Positions 53,188-62,163 of a DNA stretch of 64,000 bases are shown piece after piece. Source of the DNA: Anaerolineae bacterium. Lineage in GTDB: Bacteria > Chloroflexota > Anaerolineae > Aggregatilineales > UBA2796. The translations under genes were made by a program, and so were the position numbers. The DNA lies in NCBI GenBank assembly GCA_019637615.1, contig JAHBVJ010000006.1, positions 1 through 64,000 on the forward strand. Direction: 5' to 3'. Below the pieces are notes generated by a model. The model did no database searches. It was not told the origin of the DNA and saw nothing but the letters and a program-made list of their open reading frames with translations. Numbering within the stretch: position 1 is the stretch's first letter; each line of letters opens with the position of its first letter.

Positions 53188-54144
53188 TTGACTATGGATG
53201 CTCAACAAATTCTGGGGATCGTCATCATTGGAATCGGTGGTGTCATCTTCATTGGCTTAATGATTTACTTCGGCGCACGCGAAAATGCAGGGCGTGACCC
53301 ATTGCAAGAGCGTCTGGCAGAATACGGCATGAGAGATGAAATGCCGAAGTCGCTGGAAGAACTCGAACAACAACTGTCGTTCTCTGACCGTGTGGTGCGT
53401 CCGATGTTCAAGGCAATCGCCAACGTGGCGGCGCGCTTCACACCGGAAAATCAGCTTGAGCAAACGCGCCATCTACTGGAACTCGCCGGACAAGCCCAAA
53501 AGACTGATCCGCGCACCTTTTTTGGTTCGCGCGTGATGCTCAGTGTTGGTATGGGTATCGTTGGCTTCCTATTGTTCTTCAAGCTGGCGGATGTCGGCGC
53601 TCCCAACAACATCCTATTCACCCTGCTGTTTTTTGGAATTGGTTACTATTTGCCACTGCTTCAACTCCGCAGCGCAATTTCCAAACGGCAAAACAATATC
53701 CTTAAGGCCTTGCCCGATGCGCTCGATTTACTGACGATCTGCGTGGAAGCGGGTCTTGGGTTTGACCAAGCAATGGGCAAAGTCTATGAGAAATGGGACA
53801 ACGAACTGGCGATTGCCTTGGGGCGTGTGATCCAAGAGATCGCGCTCGGCAAAATGCGCCGCGAAGCATTGCGCGATATGGCGAAGAATATGGAAGTGCA
53901 AGACGTTACGACGTTCACGGCTGCCATCATTCAGGCTGACCAACTCGGCGTGAGCATCGCCAAGATTTTGCGCGTGCAATCTGACCAGATGCGTGTAAAA
54001 CGCCGTCAGCGCGCGCAGGAAAAAGCACACCAAGCGCCGGTCAAAATGATGATCCCGATGGTGTTCCTCATTTTCCCGTCGCTGTGGATTGTGTTGCTCG
54101 GCCCATCGTTGATTATTCTGATGGAAACCAATGTCAAGATATGA
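53188..54144 (+). CDS. tadC: Tad inner-membrane protein TadC
   Basis: A 318-residue second platform protein with an N-terminal helix, a two-helix hairpin near 110-165, the T2SSF domain (ALPDALDLLTICVEAGLGFDQAMGKV, then IIQADQLGVSIAKILRVQSDQM) and two terminal helices (IPMVFLIFPSLWIVLLGPSLIIL). TadB and TadC are thought to form the base that CpaF acts on. Its stop overlaps the comF start by 4 bases (ATGA). Confidence 0.92.
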   Translation: MTMDAQQILGIVIIGIGGVIFIGLMIYFGARENAGRDPLQERLAEYGMRDEMPKSLEELEQQLSFSDRVVRPMFKAIANVAARFTPENQLEQTRHLLELAGQAQKTDPRTFFGSRVMLSVGMGIVGFLLFFKLADVGAPNNILFTLLFFGIGYYLPLLQLRSAISKRQNNILKALPDALDLLTICVEAGLGFDQAMGKVYEKWDNELAIALGRVIQEIALGKMRREALRDMAKNMEVQDVTTFTAAIIQADQLGVSIAKILRVQSDQMRVKRRQRAQEKAHQAPVKMMIPMVFLIFPSLWIVLLGPSLIILMETNVKI

Positions 54145-54875
54145 CGGACGACGGTGAGCTGCGGGAAGCAACGATTACCCAAAGCTCTCAATCTGCCTCG
54201 TATTGGGGCAAGCAGATCAGGCTTTTCGCTCATCAATGGCTAGATACAGCGCTGGATGTCATATTTCCGCCGCGCTGCATCGGCTGTAAACGAGTGGGAA
54301 GCCTGTTGTGTTCAGATTGCCAAGCACGCTTCACTGCTCCGCCCCCGCTCCATGAATCGGATTCCCCGCTGTCGGAATGCCGTGCTACTGCTGAATACGG
54401 TGGCATCATCCGTGACGCGATTCACGCCTTCAAATTCGATAACCAGTTCCGGTTCGCACCCGTGTTAGCGGATCGGCTTTTCACCGAGTGGCAGCGCGCG
54501 GGTTGGCCTATCGCGCTGGTGACGGCGGCACCCCTACACATCAACCGACTTAAAGCGCGTGGTTATAACCAAGCAGGATTGCTGGCAGCGCGCTTTGCTA
54601 CGCTCGCGCAGGTGCCGTTCCAAGAAGCGGCGATCAGGCGCGTGCGCGAAACACACACCCAAGTCGGGCTAAATCGCGCCGAACGCCAGCTGAATGTCAC
54701 TAACGCATTCGAGGCAAATTCCACTATAGTTAATGGTAAGAACATCGTCATCATAGACGATGTGTATACGACAGGAGCAACATTGAAAGCGTGTGCAGAT
54801 GCGTTATTGAAGGCAGGGGCAGCCAGCGTATGGGGGTTGACGGTTGCCAAGACGCATCACGATAACCAGCCTTGA
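54141..54875 (+). CDS. comF: ComF-family phosphoribosyltransferase-like protein
   Basis: A 244-residue protein with an N-terminal zinc-finger (CIGCKRVGSLLCSDCQARF near 54-72) and a type I phosphoribosyltransferase domain ending in the PRPP loop VIIDDVYTTGATLKACADAL. ComF proteins are needed for transformation by naked DNA in several bacteria. Translational overlap with tadC connects it to the pilus genes, a link that is plausible for DNA uptake but not proven. Confidence 0.9.
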   Translation: MTDDGELREATITQSSQSASYWGKQIRLFAHQWLDTALDVIFPPRCIGCKRVGSLLCSDCQARFTAPPPLHESDSPLSECRATAEYGGIIRDAIHAFKFDNQFRFAPVLADRLFTEWQRAGWPIALVTAAPLHINRLKARGYNQAGLLAARFATLAQVPFQEAAIRRVRETHTQVGLNRAERQLNVTNAFEANSTIVNGKNIVIIDDVYTTGATLKACADALLKAGAASVWGLTVAKTHHDNQP

Positions 54876-54954
54876 CTCTTTGCTAGTGTCTACTGATCGC
54901 GATTGCACAACAGGCGAGGCAATCTGCGATCTTCTATAGAGGGAGAACAACATA

Positions 54955-55527
54955 ATGACAGTCAACATTCGCTCTAAGAACGTTGAGATCTCCGAGAAAC
55001 TGCGCTCCTACGCCGAAAAGAAGTTTAGTCGCCTAGATCGTTACCTTCCTCATATCACTGACCTGAATCTCGACCTCACGCAAGAGCGCCACCGCAATGG
55101 TGGTGATCGCACCGTCGCACAGGTCACGCTTCGAGATCGACGGGGCACGATCTTACGCGCACAGGATAGGTCGCAAGGAGATGTGTTTGCCGCCATCGAT
55201 ACGGTGGTAGACAAGATTTATCGTCAGATAGGGCGCTATAAGGACAAGAAGCGTCGTCGCGCTGGGGATAAATTCGAAACCTTAGAGCCTGAATTAGCTG
55301 CCGCCGAAGCTATTCCTGACCTCGTTGAGGACGAGGAAGAAGAAGCCGTGATTATGCGTCGTAAACAGATCAGCATCATCCCCATGAACGAGCAAGAAGC
55401 CATCGACCAAATGGAATTGCTCGGTCACGATTTCTTTGTCTTTTATAACCCCGACGCCGGACGTGTAAACGTCTTGTATCGGCGCACGACTGGAGGTTAT
55501 GGCTTGCTCGATCCGGTCATTGCGTGA
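54955..55527 (+). CDS. hpf: Ribosome hibernation promoting factor, long form
   Basis: A 190-residue protein. The N-terminal 100 residues are the S30AE/HPF fold (TVNIRSKNVEISEKLRSYAEKKFSRLDRY) that sits in the ribosomal decoding site. A charged linker leads to the C-terminal dimerisation domain (ISIIPMNEQEAIDQMELLGHDFFVFYNPDAGRVNVLYRR), which joins two 70S particles into 100S. The long form is typical of Gram-positives, cyanobacteria and Chloroflexota. A strong terminator follows. Confidence 0.94.
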   Translation: MTVNIRSKNVEISEKLRSYAEKKFSRLDRYLPHITDLNLDLTQERHRNGGDRTVAQVTLRDRRGTILRAQDRSQGDVFAAIDTVVDKIYRQIGRYKDKKRRRAGDKFETLEPELAAAEAIPDLVEDEEEEAVIMRRKQISIIPMNEQEAIDQMELLGHDFFVFYNPDAGRVNVLYRRTTGGYGLLDPVIA

Positions 55528-55580
55528 GCTGTGACCTAGCACAAGCCGCTTGCCTACAGACGTTCATTTAGCTAAGTTAT

Positions 55581-55613
55581 CGGGGCGGGTCGTCAGCGAT
55601 CCGCCCCGTTTGG
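55581..55613 (+). terminator. Intrinsic terminator of hpf
   Basis: CGGGGCGGGTCG (55581-55592) pairs with CGATCCGCCCCG (55597-55608) with one G-T wobble, followed by TTTGGTT. Confidence 0.8.
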
Positions 55614-55643
55614 TTACAGTCAGCGTACATCGAAGGATACTTC

Positions 55644-56801
55644 ATGGGTATTGAGAACATCGGCGCGGTCATCATGATCGGCGCGGGAGGGAACACGCCG
55701 CAAGAGCAGTTTGTCGCAGCGGCGCAACGTGCCAGCACTATCGATCTTGTTAATGTGCTGCGCGAACAAGGCATCAGCAAGATCGTGATTGCCGCGCCGA
55801 CGACGGAGTGGATTCCAACAGGGCTAGAAGTCATTAGTGACGCCGATCCTACCGATCAGCCATTTCATTTTGGACAACGCCTGAGCGGACTGATCGAAAA
55901 ATACGAGATAGAGCCAGTATTGTATTTTGGCGGCGGAAGTGCCCCTCTGATCGATAGTTCGGTATGCGGTATGTTGATCGGATTGCTGCTCCGTTCAGCT
56001 CATCAAGGCAGTTCTTCCGTCCCAACCCATATCGCGCTCACCAATAATCTGCATTCCGCCGATTGGATCGCGATCAGTCATGTTCAAGAAGCCCTGCCCA
56101 TCCTGCGCGAATGTGATCGCGATAACAGCACGGCATGGCTGCTCAAGGAAAGTGGTCACTATGATGTTCGTGTGCTTTCTGGCGTGCGCCCTGCCACGAG
56201 CATAGACATCGATACGCCGAGCGATCTAGCCCTACTCGCCTCGCATCCGAATTTGCATCCCGAACTGCGCAACATCGTTGCTGATACCCTACTCGCGCCG
56301 ATTCCGATTGATCGCGTGCTCGATGTGCTGCGGGTGGAAGCCAAAACGGTCATGCTGATCGGGCGCGTATCGCCGTTAGCATGGAACGCTCTCAATAAGG
56401 CGACCCGCTGTTGGACGCGTGTGGTGGCGGAAGAACGGGGCATGGTCGCCAGTGGACGGATCGAGCGGAACGAGGTCAAATCGGTACTGCTCTCGTGGGT
56501 CAAAGCGCGTGGCTTTTCCGGCTTCTTCATGGATCTGGCAGAGATGACCGATGCTGTCCTGTTCGATGATCGGGTCTTGTTCGCGGCGTTCGGCAAACAT
56601 CCATCCACCGCAGATCGTTTTGCCTCCGATCTTTTCTGGACAGACGTGATTCAGGATTCGTGGCTGCGCGAATTTACCTATGCCGCCAAGTCCGCGCGCA
56701 TTCCAGTGATCCTCGGCGGGCACAGCCTCGTGGCGGGCGGCTTGTACGTGCTGGCAGAGATCATGGAGCAACAGGCGATGGGTGCTTCCAAGCCCGACTG
56801 A
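55644..56801 (+). CDS. Nucleotidyltransferase-like hypothetical protein
   Basis: A 385-residue protein. The N-terminal half has a MobA/CofC-like Rossmann pattern: GAVIMIGAGGNTPQEQF at the start, EPVLYFGGGSAPLIDS near 94-109 and SIDIDTPSDLALLASHP near 190-206, the last typical of NTP-transferase superfamily proteins. The usual GGxSxRMG nucleotide loop is altered (GAGGNTPQE). The C-terminal half (about 215-385) is conserved-looking with GHSLVAGGLYVLAEI near the end. It overlaps the convergent GT2 gene by 41 bases. Molecular function unknown. Confidence 0.6.
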   Translation: MGIENIGAVIMIGAGGNTPQEQFVAAAQRASTIDLVNVLREQGISKIVIAAPTTEWIPTGLEVISDADPTDQPFHFGQRLSGLIEKYEIEPVLYFGGGSAPLIDSSVCGMLIGLLLRSAHQGSSSVPTHIALTNNLHSADWIAISHVQEALPILRECDRDNSTAWLLKESGHYDVRVLSGVRPATSIDIDTPSDLALLASHPNLHPELRNIVADTLLAPIPIDRVLDVLRVEAKTVMLIGRVSPLAWNALNKATRCWTRVVAEERGMVASGRIERNEVKSVLLSWVKARGFSGFFMDLAEMTDAVLFDDRVLFAAFGKHPSTADRFASDLFWTDVIQDSWLREFTYAAKSARIPVILGGHSLVAGGLYVLAEIMEQQAMGASKPD

Positions 56802-57528
56802 GCCGCACATATTTCTGGAATTCGTAGAAAGCCAGCAGCACGCTCAAGCGCAGACCATGCAATCCATCGTGATAACCGCCTAGCGTGACGAACCGCCAAT
56901 AGAAGTGGCGAAGCGGCTGCAAAACGTAATTCTGTGGTTTGACGCGTATGCCCTGCTCGAACATTTCTTGCGCGGCGAGGTCAGTGTAACGTTCCTGTTT
57001 GCGGATGAACTGTCCCCAACTGCTGTAGTTGTAATGGATGAGCGGCGTATCAAGGTTGCCTGATGCGCCGTCCACGATTACCAACTCATGCACATCCCGC
57101 GTCAAATCGTAGCGGACGCGTGAACGGCGCAGCAGCCGCACCTGATAATCGGGGAACCATCCGGCGTGTTTAGTGAGCACCCCACAAATGTAGTTGTGAC
57201 GCGGCACGCCATACGCGTGAATTTCAGGATTCTGGATGCGACGCAGGATTTCCGCTGGTTGCTCCGCGCTTGAACGTTCATCGGCGTCGACAAAAAAGAC
57301 CCATTCATCCTCGACGGCTTCGAGGGCGGCTTGCCGCTGTTTGCTGTAATTCTCAAAGCGATGCTGGATGATGTGTGCGCCGGCTTCCGTTGCCAGCGAG
57401 ACAGTGGCATCCGTGCTGAACGAGTCGAACACGATGATACGATCTGCCCATCGCAAGCTGTCGATGCAAGCCACGATATTGATGGCTTCGTTATAGGTGA
57501 GGATAATGGCGACAAGTGACATGATCAT
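56761..57528 (-). CDS. Family 2 glycosyltransferase (WaaE/KdtX-like)
   Basis: A 255-residue GT-A enzyme. The nucleotide-sugar site is VAIILTYNEAINIVACIDSL with FDSFSTDAT, and the metal-binding DxD-like segment is VFFVDADE near 76-83. PRHNYICGVLTKHAGWFPDYQVRLLRR is typical of the WaaE/KdtX-like glucosyltransferase group. The C-terminal part has a short hydrophobic segment (LRLSVLLAFYEF) suggesting membrane association. It probably modifies a cell-surface glycan or glycolipid. Confidence 0.85.
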   Translation of the reverse strand: MIMSLVAIILTYNEAINIVACIDSLRWADRIIVFDSFSTDATVSLATEAGAHIIQHRFENYSKQRQAALEAVEDEWVFFVDADERSSAEQPAEILRRIQNPEIHAYGVPRHNYICGVLTKHAGWFPDYQVRLLRRSRVRYDLTRDVHELVIVDGASGNLDTPLIHYNYSSWGQFIRKQERYTDLAAQEMFEQGIRVKPQNYVLQPLRHFYWRFVTLGGYHDGLHGLRLSVLLAFYEFQKYVRLSRAWKHPSPVAP

Positions 57529-57729
57529 TCATTGTATCACTTGCCGTCATTCTACTCTACAGGCAAGTTAAACGCCCTTTGGCGCGGCTTGTTGTTACAC
57601 GATGCACATTGCACGGCACCCTCGCAATCGGTTATTATGCTATGCTGTGGTTTGGGCGGTTCATTCACACTGATACACCCATCTCCATCCGCACCTTGCC
57701 TAGGCTATTAGTCAGGAGAAAGAACGCTC

Positions 57730-60300
57730 ATGGTTCGACCTGTAGCTACAGTTACCATTGTTCCCAATTTGCCCCCCAGCCTCGAACGGCTGCGCGAAAT
57801 CGCCTATAACCTCCGTTGGTCGTGGGATCACGAAACAATCGCCCTATTTCGCCGTTTGGATCGCAATCTTTGGGAATCGACCGTCCACAACCCCATTCTT
57901 ATGCTCGGCCTGATCGACCAGAGCCAACTTGCTGCCGCCGCCGCTGATGAAGCCTTCCTTGCCCATCTTGACCGCGTGTGCGCCTCGTACGATCGCTATA
58001 TGACGAACACCTCGTCTACATGGTACGCCAAGCACTATGGCCCCACGACCGAGCAACCGCACATCGCCTACTTCTCGATGGAATTTGGTCTGACGGAATG
58101 CTTACGCAACTATTCTGGCGGTCTGGGCGTGCTTTCCGGCGACCACCTCAAGAGCGCCTCCGATTTAGGCGTGCCGTTGGTCGGCGTGGGCTTACTGTAT
58201 CAAGAGGGATATTTCTCTCAATATCTGAACAGCGACGGCTTCCAGCAAGAAGCCTACCCGATCAATGACTACGCTAACCAGCCCGTCACCTTGATGCGCG
58301 ATGAAGCGGGTGATCCGCTGCTCGTCAAAGTGCCGCTGCCGGGGCGCTATCTCCACGCGCATGTAAGGCGTGTGCAAGTCGGACGTGTGCCGCTGTACCT
58401 GTTGGACAGCAATATCCCTGAAAATACCCTGCCCGAAGATCGCGACCTGACGGATCGGCTGTATGGCGGTGATCGCCGTCAGCGCATCCGCCAAGAAATC
58501 TTAATGGGCATCGGTGGCATTCAGGTGCTGAACATGGTGGGGCTGGAACCGACCGTGTACCACATGAACGAAGGTCACAGCGCCTTCATGGGCTTGGAGC
58601 GCATTCGCCTGATGCTTAAGAAGAATCCCGGCCTGACCTTCCAACAAGCGTGGGAAATCTGTCGTTCTTCAACCATCTTTACGACGCATACGCCCGTGCC
58701 CGCCGGGTTGGAGCGCTTCGGTTTCGACCTGATCGATGAACATTTCGGCTATATGTGGCAAGATTTGGGCATCAGCCGTGACCAATTCCTTGACCTCGGT
58801 CGCGAGGACATGGGTGGCTACCAACTGTTCAGCATGGCAGTGTTGGCGTTGAACCTATCTAGCGCGGCGAACGGCGTTGCCAAGCTGCATGGCGAAGTCA
58901 GCCGCAAACTCTGGCAGTGGATGTACCCCAACTTGCCGATGGACGAACTGCCGATCCAGCACGTCACCAACGGTATCCACGTCGAAACATGGGTCAGCCG
59001 CGAAATGGGCGAGCTATTCGACCGCTATTTCGACCCGTCATGGCGCGAAGACCCCACCAACCCGAATACATGGTGGGACATCGATAAAATCCCCGATGCC
59101 GAACTGTGGCGCACGCATGAACGCCGCCGTGAACGTCTCGTCACCTTCGCCCGTGAACGCCTTCGCACTGCCCTGATCAATCGTGGTGCGCCGCTCTCCG
59201 AGATTGAAGGGGCAGAAGAAGTCCTCAATCCGGAAGCCTTAACCATCGGGTTTGCGCGTCGGTTCGCCACCTACAAGCGCGCTACGTTGTTCCTAACCGA
59301 TAAGGAACGGCTGTATAAGCTCCTCAACAATCCTGATCGTCCTGTGCAGATGATTTTCGCGGGCAAAGCACATCCGCATGATATTCCGGGCAAAGAATTG
59401 ATCCGCGAGATCGTGAACACCGCCCGGATGCCGGAATTCCGCAACCGCATCGTCTTCCTCGAAAACTACGATATGAACATCGCCCGCATGTTGGTGCAAG
59501 GCGTCGATGTGTGGCTGAACAATCCGCGCCGTCCCGAAGAAGCCAGCGGCACCAGCGGCATGAAGTGCATCTACAACGGCGGCTTGAACGCCAGCACGCT
59601 CGATGGCTGGTGGGCAGAAGCCTACGACCCATCGGTCGGCTGGGAGATCGGCAAAGGCGAAGAATACAACCCCGATCAATACGCGCTGCAAAATAAGATT
59701 GAGGCTGATGCGCTGTACACCTTGCTAGAGCGTGACATTCAGCCGCTGTTCTACGATCGTGGTCGCGATGGTCTCCCGCGTGAATGGATCAGCCGCGTGA
59801 AAAACAGCATTCGTAAGCTGGCTCCATTCTTCAACACCAACCGCATGGTGATGGAATACACCGATCAATACTATCAGCCCGCCGTCTCACGCATCGAGCG
59901 CCTCAGCACGCCCGATTATTCGCGCGGGATCGAGTTCGCGGAATGGCGTCGGCGGGTGAGCGGTGCGTGGGATCGGATTCGCGTGGTGAAGGTCGAAACG
60001 TCCAGCAATACGCTGAAGATCGGCAGCGATCAAGAAGTCCACGCGTGGATCGATCTGGGCGAACTGACGCCGGATGATGTCAGCGTGCAGCTTTATTACG
60101 GGTCGCTGACTTCGCACGGCGATCTCGAAACGGGCGAAACGGTCGAGATGAATCCGCTCAACAGCAACGGGTCGGTCTACGAATTCGCGGGCAAAATTGC
60201 CTACGCGACCACCGGACAGCAGGGCTTCTCGGTGCGTGTGCTGCCCAAACATGAAGACCTGCCCACGCCTTTCCAGCGCGGCCTGATCCGCTGGGCATAA
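57730..60300 (+). CDS. glgP: Alpha-glucan (glycogen) phosphorylase, DUF3417 type
   Basis: An 856-residue phosphorylase releasing glucose-1-phosphate from glycogen. The N-terminal DUF3417 segment (LREIAYNLRWSWDHETIALFRRLD) marks the short bacterial/archaeal type. Substrate-side motifs include YFSMEFGLTECLRNYSGGLGVLSGDHLKSASDLGVPLVG, HMNEGHSAF, and IVFLENYDMNIARMLVQGVD. The PLP lysine lies in EEASGTSGMKCIYNGG. It is followed by an intrinsic terminator. A GH57 branching enzyme lies 2.5 kb on. Confidence 0.95.
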   Translation: MVRPVATVTIVPNLPPSLERLREIAYNLRWSWDHETIALFRRLDRNLWESTVHNPILMLGLIDQSQLAAAAADEAFLAHLDRVCASYDRYMTNTSSTWYAKHYGPTTEQPHIAYFSMEFGLTECLRNYSGGLGVLSGDHLKSASDLGVPLVGVGLLYQEGYFSQYLNSDGFQQEAYPINDYANQPVTLMRDEAGDPLLVKVPLPGRYLHAHVRRVQVGRVPLYLLDSNIPENTLPEDRDLTDRLYGGDRRQRIRQEILMGIGGIQVLNMVGLEPTVYHMNEGHSAFMGLERIRLMLKKNPGLTFQQAWEICRSSTIFTTHTPVPAGLERFGFDLIDEHFGYMWQDLGISRDQFLDLGREDMGGYQLFSMAVLALNLSSAANGVAKLHGEVSRKLWQWMYPNLPMDELPIQHVTNGIHVETWVSREMGELFDRYFDPSWREDPTNPNTWWDIDKIPDAELWRTHERRRERLVTFARERLRTALINRGAPLSEIEGAEEVLNPEALTIGFARRFATYKRATLFLTDKERLYKLLNNPDRPVQMIFAGKAHPHDIPGKELIREIVNTARMPEFRNRIVFLENYDMNIARMLVQGVDVWLNNPRRPEEASGTSGMKCIYNGGLNASTLDGWWAEAYDPSVGWEIGKGEEYNPDQYALQNKIEADALYTLLERDIQPLFYDRGRDGLPREWISRVKNSIRKLAPFFNTNRMVMEYTDQYYQPAVSRIERLSTPDYSRGIEFAEWRRRVSGAWDRIRVVKVETSSNTLKIGSDQEVHAWIDLGELTPDDVSVQLYYGSLTSHGDLETGETVEMNPLNSNGSVYEFAGKIAYATTGQQGFSVRVLPKHEDLPTPFQRGLIRWA

Positions 60301-60334
60301 GCTAGTCAACTAACCTTCCCCTTAATTTCTCTAC

Positions 60335-60366
60335 ACGCCGGAAGATGAATCTTCCGGCGTGTTACT
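60335..60366 (+). terminator. Intrinsic terminator of glgP
   Basis: ACGCCGGAAGAT (60335-60346) and ATCTTCCGGCGT (60349-60360) form a perfect stem, with GTTACT following. The T-run is short but the stem is very stable. Confidence 0.75.
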
Positions 60367-60400
60367 AACGCATCTGACGCAGTAATCAGGCAGTTTGATC

Positions 60401-60549
60401 CCGATCATAAAACCGATCATAAACGCCCACAAGCATGATCGGTTTGCTCATTTCTCTGCTCAGGGAATGATCGGAAAACCACCCCGAAATCCGCGTATGA
60501 TCGGTTTTATGATCGGAAATTGAGCAGCCAAACCGATCATACATGATCA
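60401..60549 (-). repeat. Word-array element, copy C (ATGATCGGTTT words)
   Basis: ATGATCGGTTT occurs at 60435 and 60497, shorter ATGATCGG at 60467 and 60509, and the inverted form AACCGATCAT at 60411 and 60531 (CCGATCAT at 60401). The core is present twice: CTGAGCAGAGAAAT read on the minus strand at 60450-60463, and TGAGCAG on the plus strand at 60521-60527. The promoter at 60670-60698 reads into it on the minus strand. Confidence 0.72.
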
Positions 60550-60669
60550 GTTACGCGTTTAGTGGTGGGGTTAGGATAGGTTTCTGAGCACCTTGCTGCA
60601 AATCAGACAACTTGTTCAGAATAGTTCGGCAAGACGTCAAAATCATCAGCGCGCTATTCCACCTCTATC

Positions 60670-60698
60670 ATTCTAAACGAACATTTGAGTTACGTCAA
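60670..60698 (-). promoter_or_regulatory. Orphan sigma70-type promoter, element copy C
   Basis: On the minus strand TTGACG (60693-60698), 17 bases and TAGAAT (60670-60675). The spacer contains ACTCAAATGTTCGT, identical over 14 bases to that of copy B, and CCCTTGAC upstream is also shared. It lies 10-16 bases outside the IS1-type element end and reads away from it, into word-array C. Confidence 0.75.
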
Positions 60699-60768
60699 GG
60701 GTGTATCGATTGTGGGTAGTGCTGCGAAAGTAGTGATAAGGAGGAATAATAAAGGCAGGAGAGAAACG

Positions 60769-61068
60769 ATGCCAACCTGCCCGCGCTGTCAGTCAGACAA
60801 AGTAATACGGAATGGAACGATCCACAACGGGAAACCGAAATGGGCTTGCAAAGAGTGCCGACGCCAATTTGTGGAAAACCCAGCCAAGCCACGCATTTCG
60901 GAGGATACGAAAGGACAAATCGATAAACTGTTGCTGGAACGGCTGTCGTTGGCAGGCATCGTGCGGGTGACAGGGGTATCGGCACGTTGGCTACAGGACT
61001 ACGTTAACCGCAAATATGCGCAAACCCCACGCCAAGCGGAAGTTCCTGCTCAAAAAAACGACGCTTAA
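60769..61068 (+). CDS. insA: IS1 InsA-like zinc-finger protein
   Basis: A 99-residue upstream frame. The zinc ribbon CPRCQSDKVIRNG...WACKECRRQF at 4-35 and a helix-turn-helix (LSLAGIVRVTGVSARWLQDYVN near 64-85) match InsA, which binds the IS ends and represses the transposase. AGGAG precedes the ATG. Its 3' end contains the frameshift heptamer. Confidence 0.85.
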   Translation: MPTCPRCQSDKVIRNGTIHNGKPKWACKECRRQFVENPAKPRISEDTKGQIDKLLLERLSLAGIVRVTGVSARWLQDYVNRKYAQTPRQAEVPAQKNDA

Positions 61069-61505
61069 CCATTCAATGCGACGAACTGTGGTCGTTTGTC
61101 GGCTTAAAAGCTGATGAACAGTGGGTCTGGTTAGCCCTCGAGGTTGAAACACGGCTAATTGTCGGTTGCTATATTGGTTCGCGCGATAAAACCGGAGCGC
61201 TCGGATTGTGGCAATCGCTTCCGCCAGTCTATCGACAATGTGCTATTTGCTATACCGATTTTTGGAAAGCTTATGCGGCTGTTCTGCCCGCTAAGCGCCA
61301 TCGCCCTGTTGGTAAAGAAACCGGGAAAACCGCGCACCTTGAGCGGTTTAATAACACGTTGCGTCAACGCTGTAGTCGGCTTGTGCGTAAAGCGCTGTCG
61401 TTTTCCAAGAAATTAGCGAATCATATCGGCGCTCTTTGGTATTTTATCCACGACTATAATCGTCGTCGCCAAACAAAACTCAGCCTTAACACTACTTCTG
61501 CATGA
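60769..61505 (+). CDS. insAB: IS1 transposase InsAB made by -1 frameshift
   Basis: The classic slippery heptamer A-AAA-AAC lies at 61053-61059 in the InsA frame. Slipping back one base joins residue 96 of InsA to an open -1 frame that runs to 61505, giving about 245 residues. The DDE parts of the second frame are CDELWSFVG, YTDFWKAYAAVLP and HLERFNNTLRQRCSRLVRKALSFSK, the IS1 InsB pattern. No stop interrupts the -1 frame, so the element looks intact and possibly active. Confidence 0.85.
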
Positions 61506-61510
61506 CTACC

Positions 61511-62163
61511 GACAATTAGATGATTCTATTCTTCACGCCACAATCATTCAACAGATTTCCCCAGAAAATGACGATAGTAGTATATATCATATTTTTGAGC
61601 GTTTAAACACTGGAGGCTCGAAATTACAGCCTCAGGAGATCCGCGCCAGCGTTTATCATGGGGAGTTCATAAATTTACTTGGCAAACTTAACGAATATCA
61701 GTCATGGAGGAGTATCTATGGACCGAGGAATAAACGAGGAAAAGATCAAGAACTCATACTCAGGTTCCTAGCACTTAATTTTATGCGAAAAGAATATTCT
61801 AAGCCACTCAATGAATTTCTTAATTCATTTGCAAAACAACATCGCGATCTTAATGCTGTTGATTCTCCGAAACTCGAGGAAAGCTTTAGAACTACTATTG
61901 ATATTGCCTATAGAAGCTTGGGAAGGTTAGCGTTTCGATCTCAGCGTGTTTTAAATGCGGCTGTTTTCGATGCAACTATGGTTGGTATAGCTGAACGTCT
62001 AAAACGCGGAGATGTTCATAACTTAGAGCAGATTAAGCAAGCTCATGACGCATTATTATCAAATCCAGACTTTACAAAGTTGTATACTGGTTCTACAACA
62101 GATGAGAAAAATGTGGCAGAAAGAGTAAAACTTGCTATTGCAGCGTTTGAAGGTATTGAATGA
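61511..62163 (+). pseudogene. 5'-truncated DUF262 (GmrSD-like) gene
   Basis: From the right IS end the frame is open for about 217 codons. It begins RQLDDSILHATIIQQISPEN and contains FERLNTGGSKLQPQEIRASV, the diagnostic DUF262 segment, followed by a helical C-terminus. The N-terminal half, including the DGQQR nucleotide motif and any start, is missing, and no matching piece is found left of the IS. DUF262 proteins include the GmrS half of modified-DNA-dependent type IV restriction enzymes. The DNA is visibly AT-richer than the host genes, suggesting acquisition. A Met at 61783 could give a 126-residue remnant. Confidence 0.75.

Larger units (their letters stand above)
60301..60768. other. Noncoding region between glgP and the IS1 transposase
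   Basis: It contains the glgP terminator, word array C, its minus-strand promoter and the left end of the IS1-type element. No protein gene is supported between 60301 and 60768. Confidence 0.7.
60715..61510 (+). mobile_element. IS1-family insertion sequence
   Basis: A compact element of about 796 bases. The terminal inverted repeats are GGTAGTGCTGCGAAAGTAGT (60715-60734, continuing GATAAGG) and, on the opposite strand from 61510, GGTAGTCATGCAGAAGTAGT (continuing GTTAAGG). The similarity extends outward by ATTGTG/ATTGTC, so the true tips may be 60709 and 61516. No convincing 8-9 bp target duplication is visible, so the flanks have been rearranged. It carries one transposase made by -1 frameshifting. 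Confidence 0.85.

Noticed and set aside
60709..60715. Target-site duplication of the IS1-type element
   Set aside because: ATTGTG on the left and GACAAT on the right are inverted, not direct, so they extend the terminal repeat rather than form a duplication.
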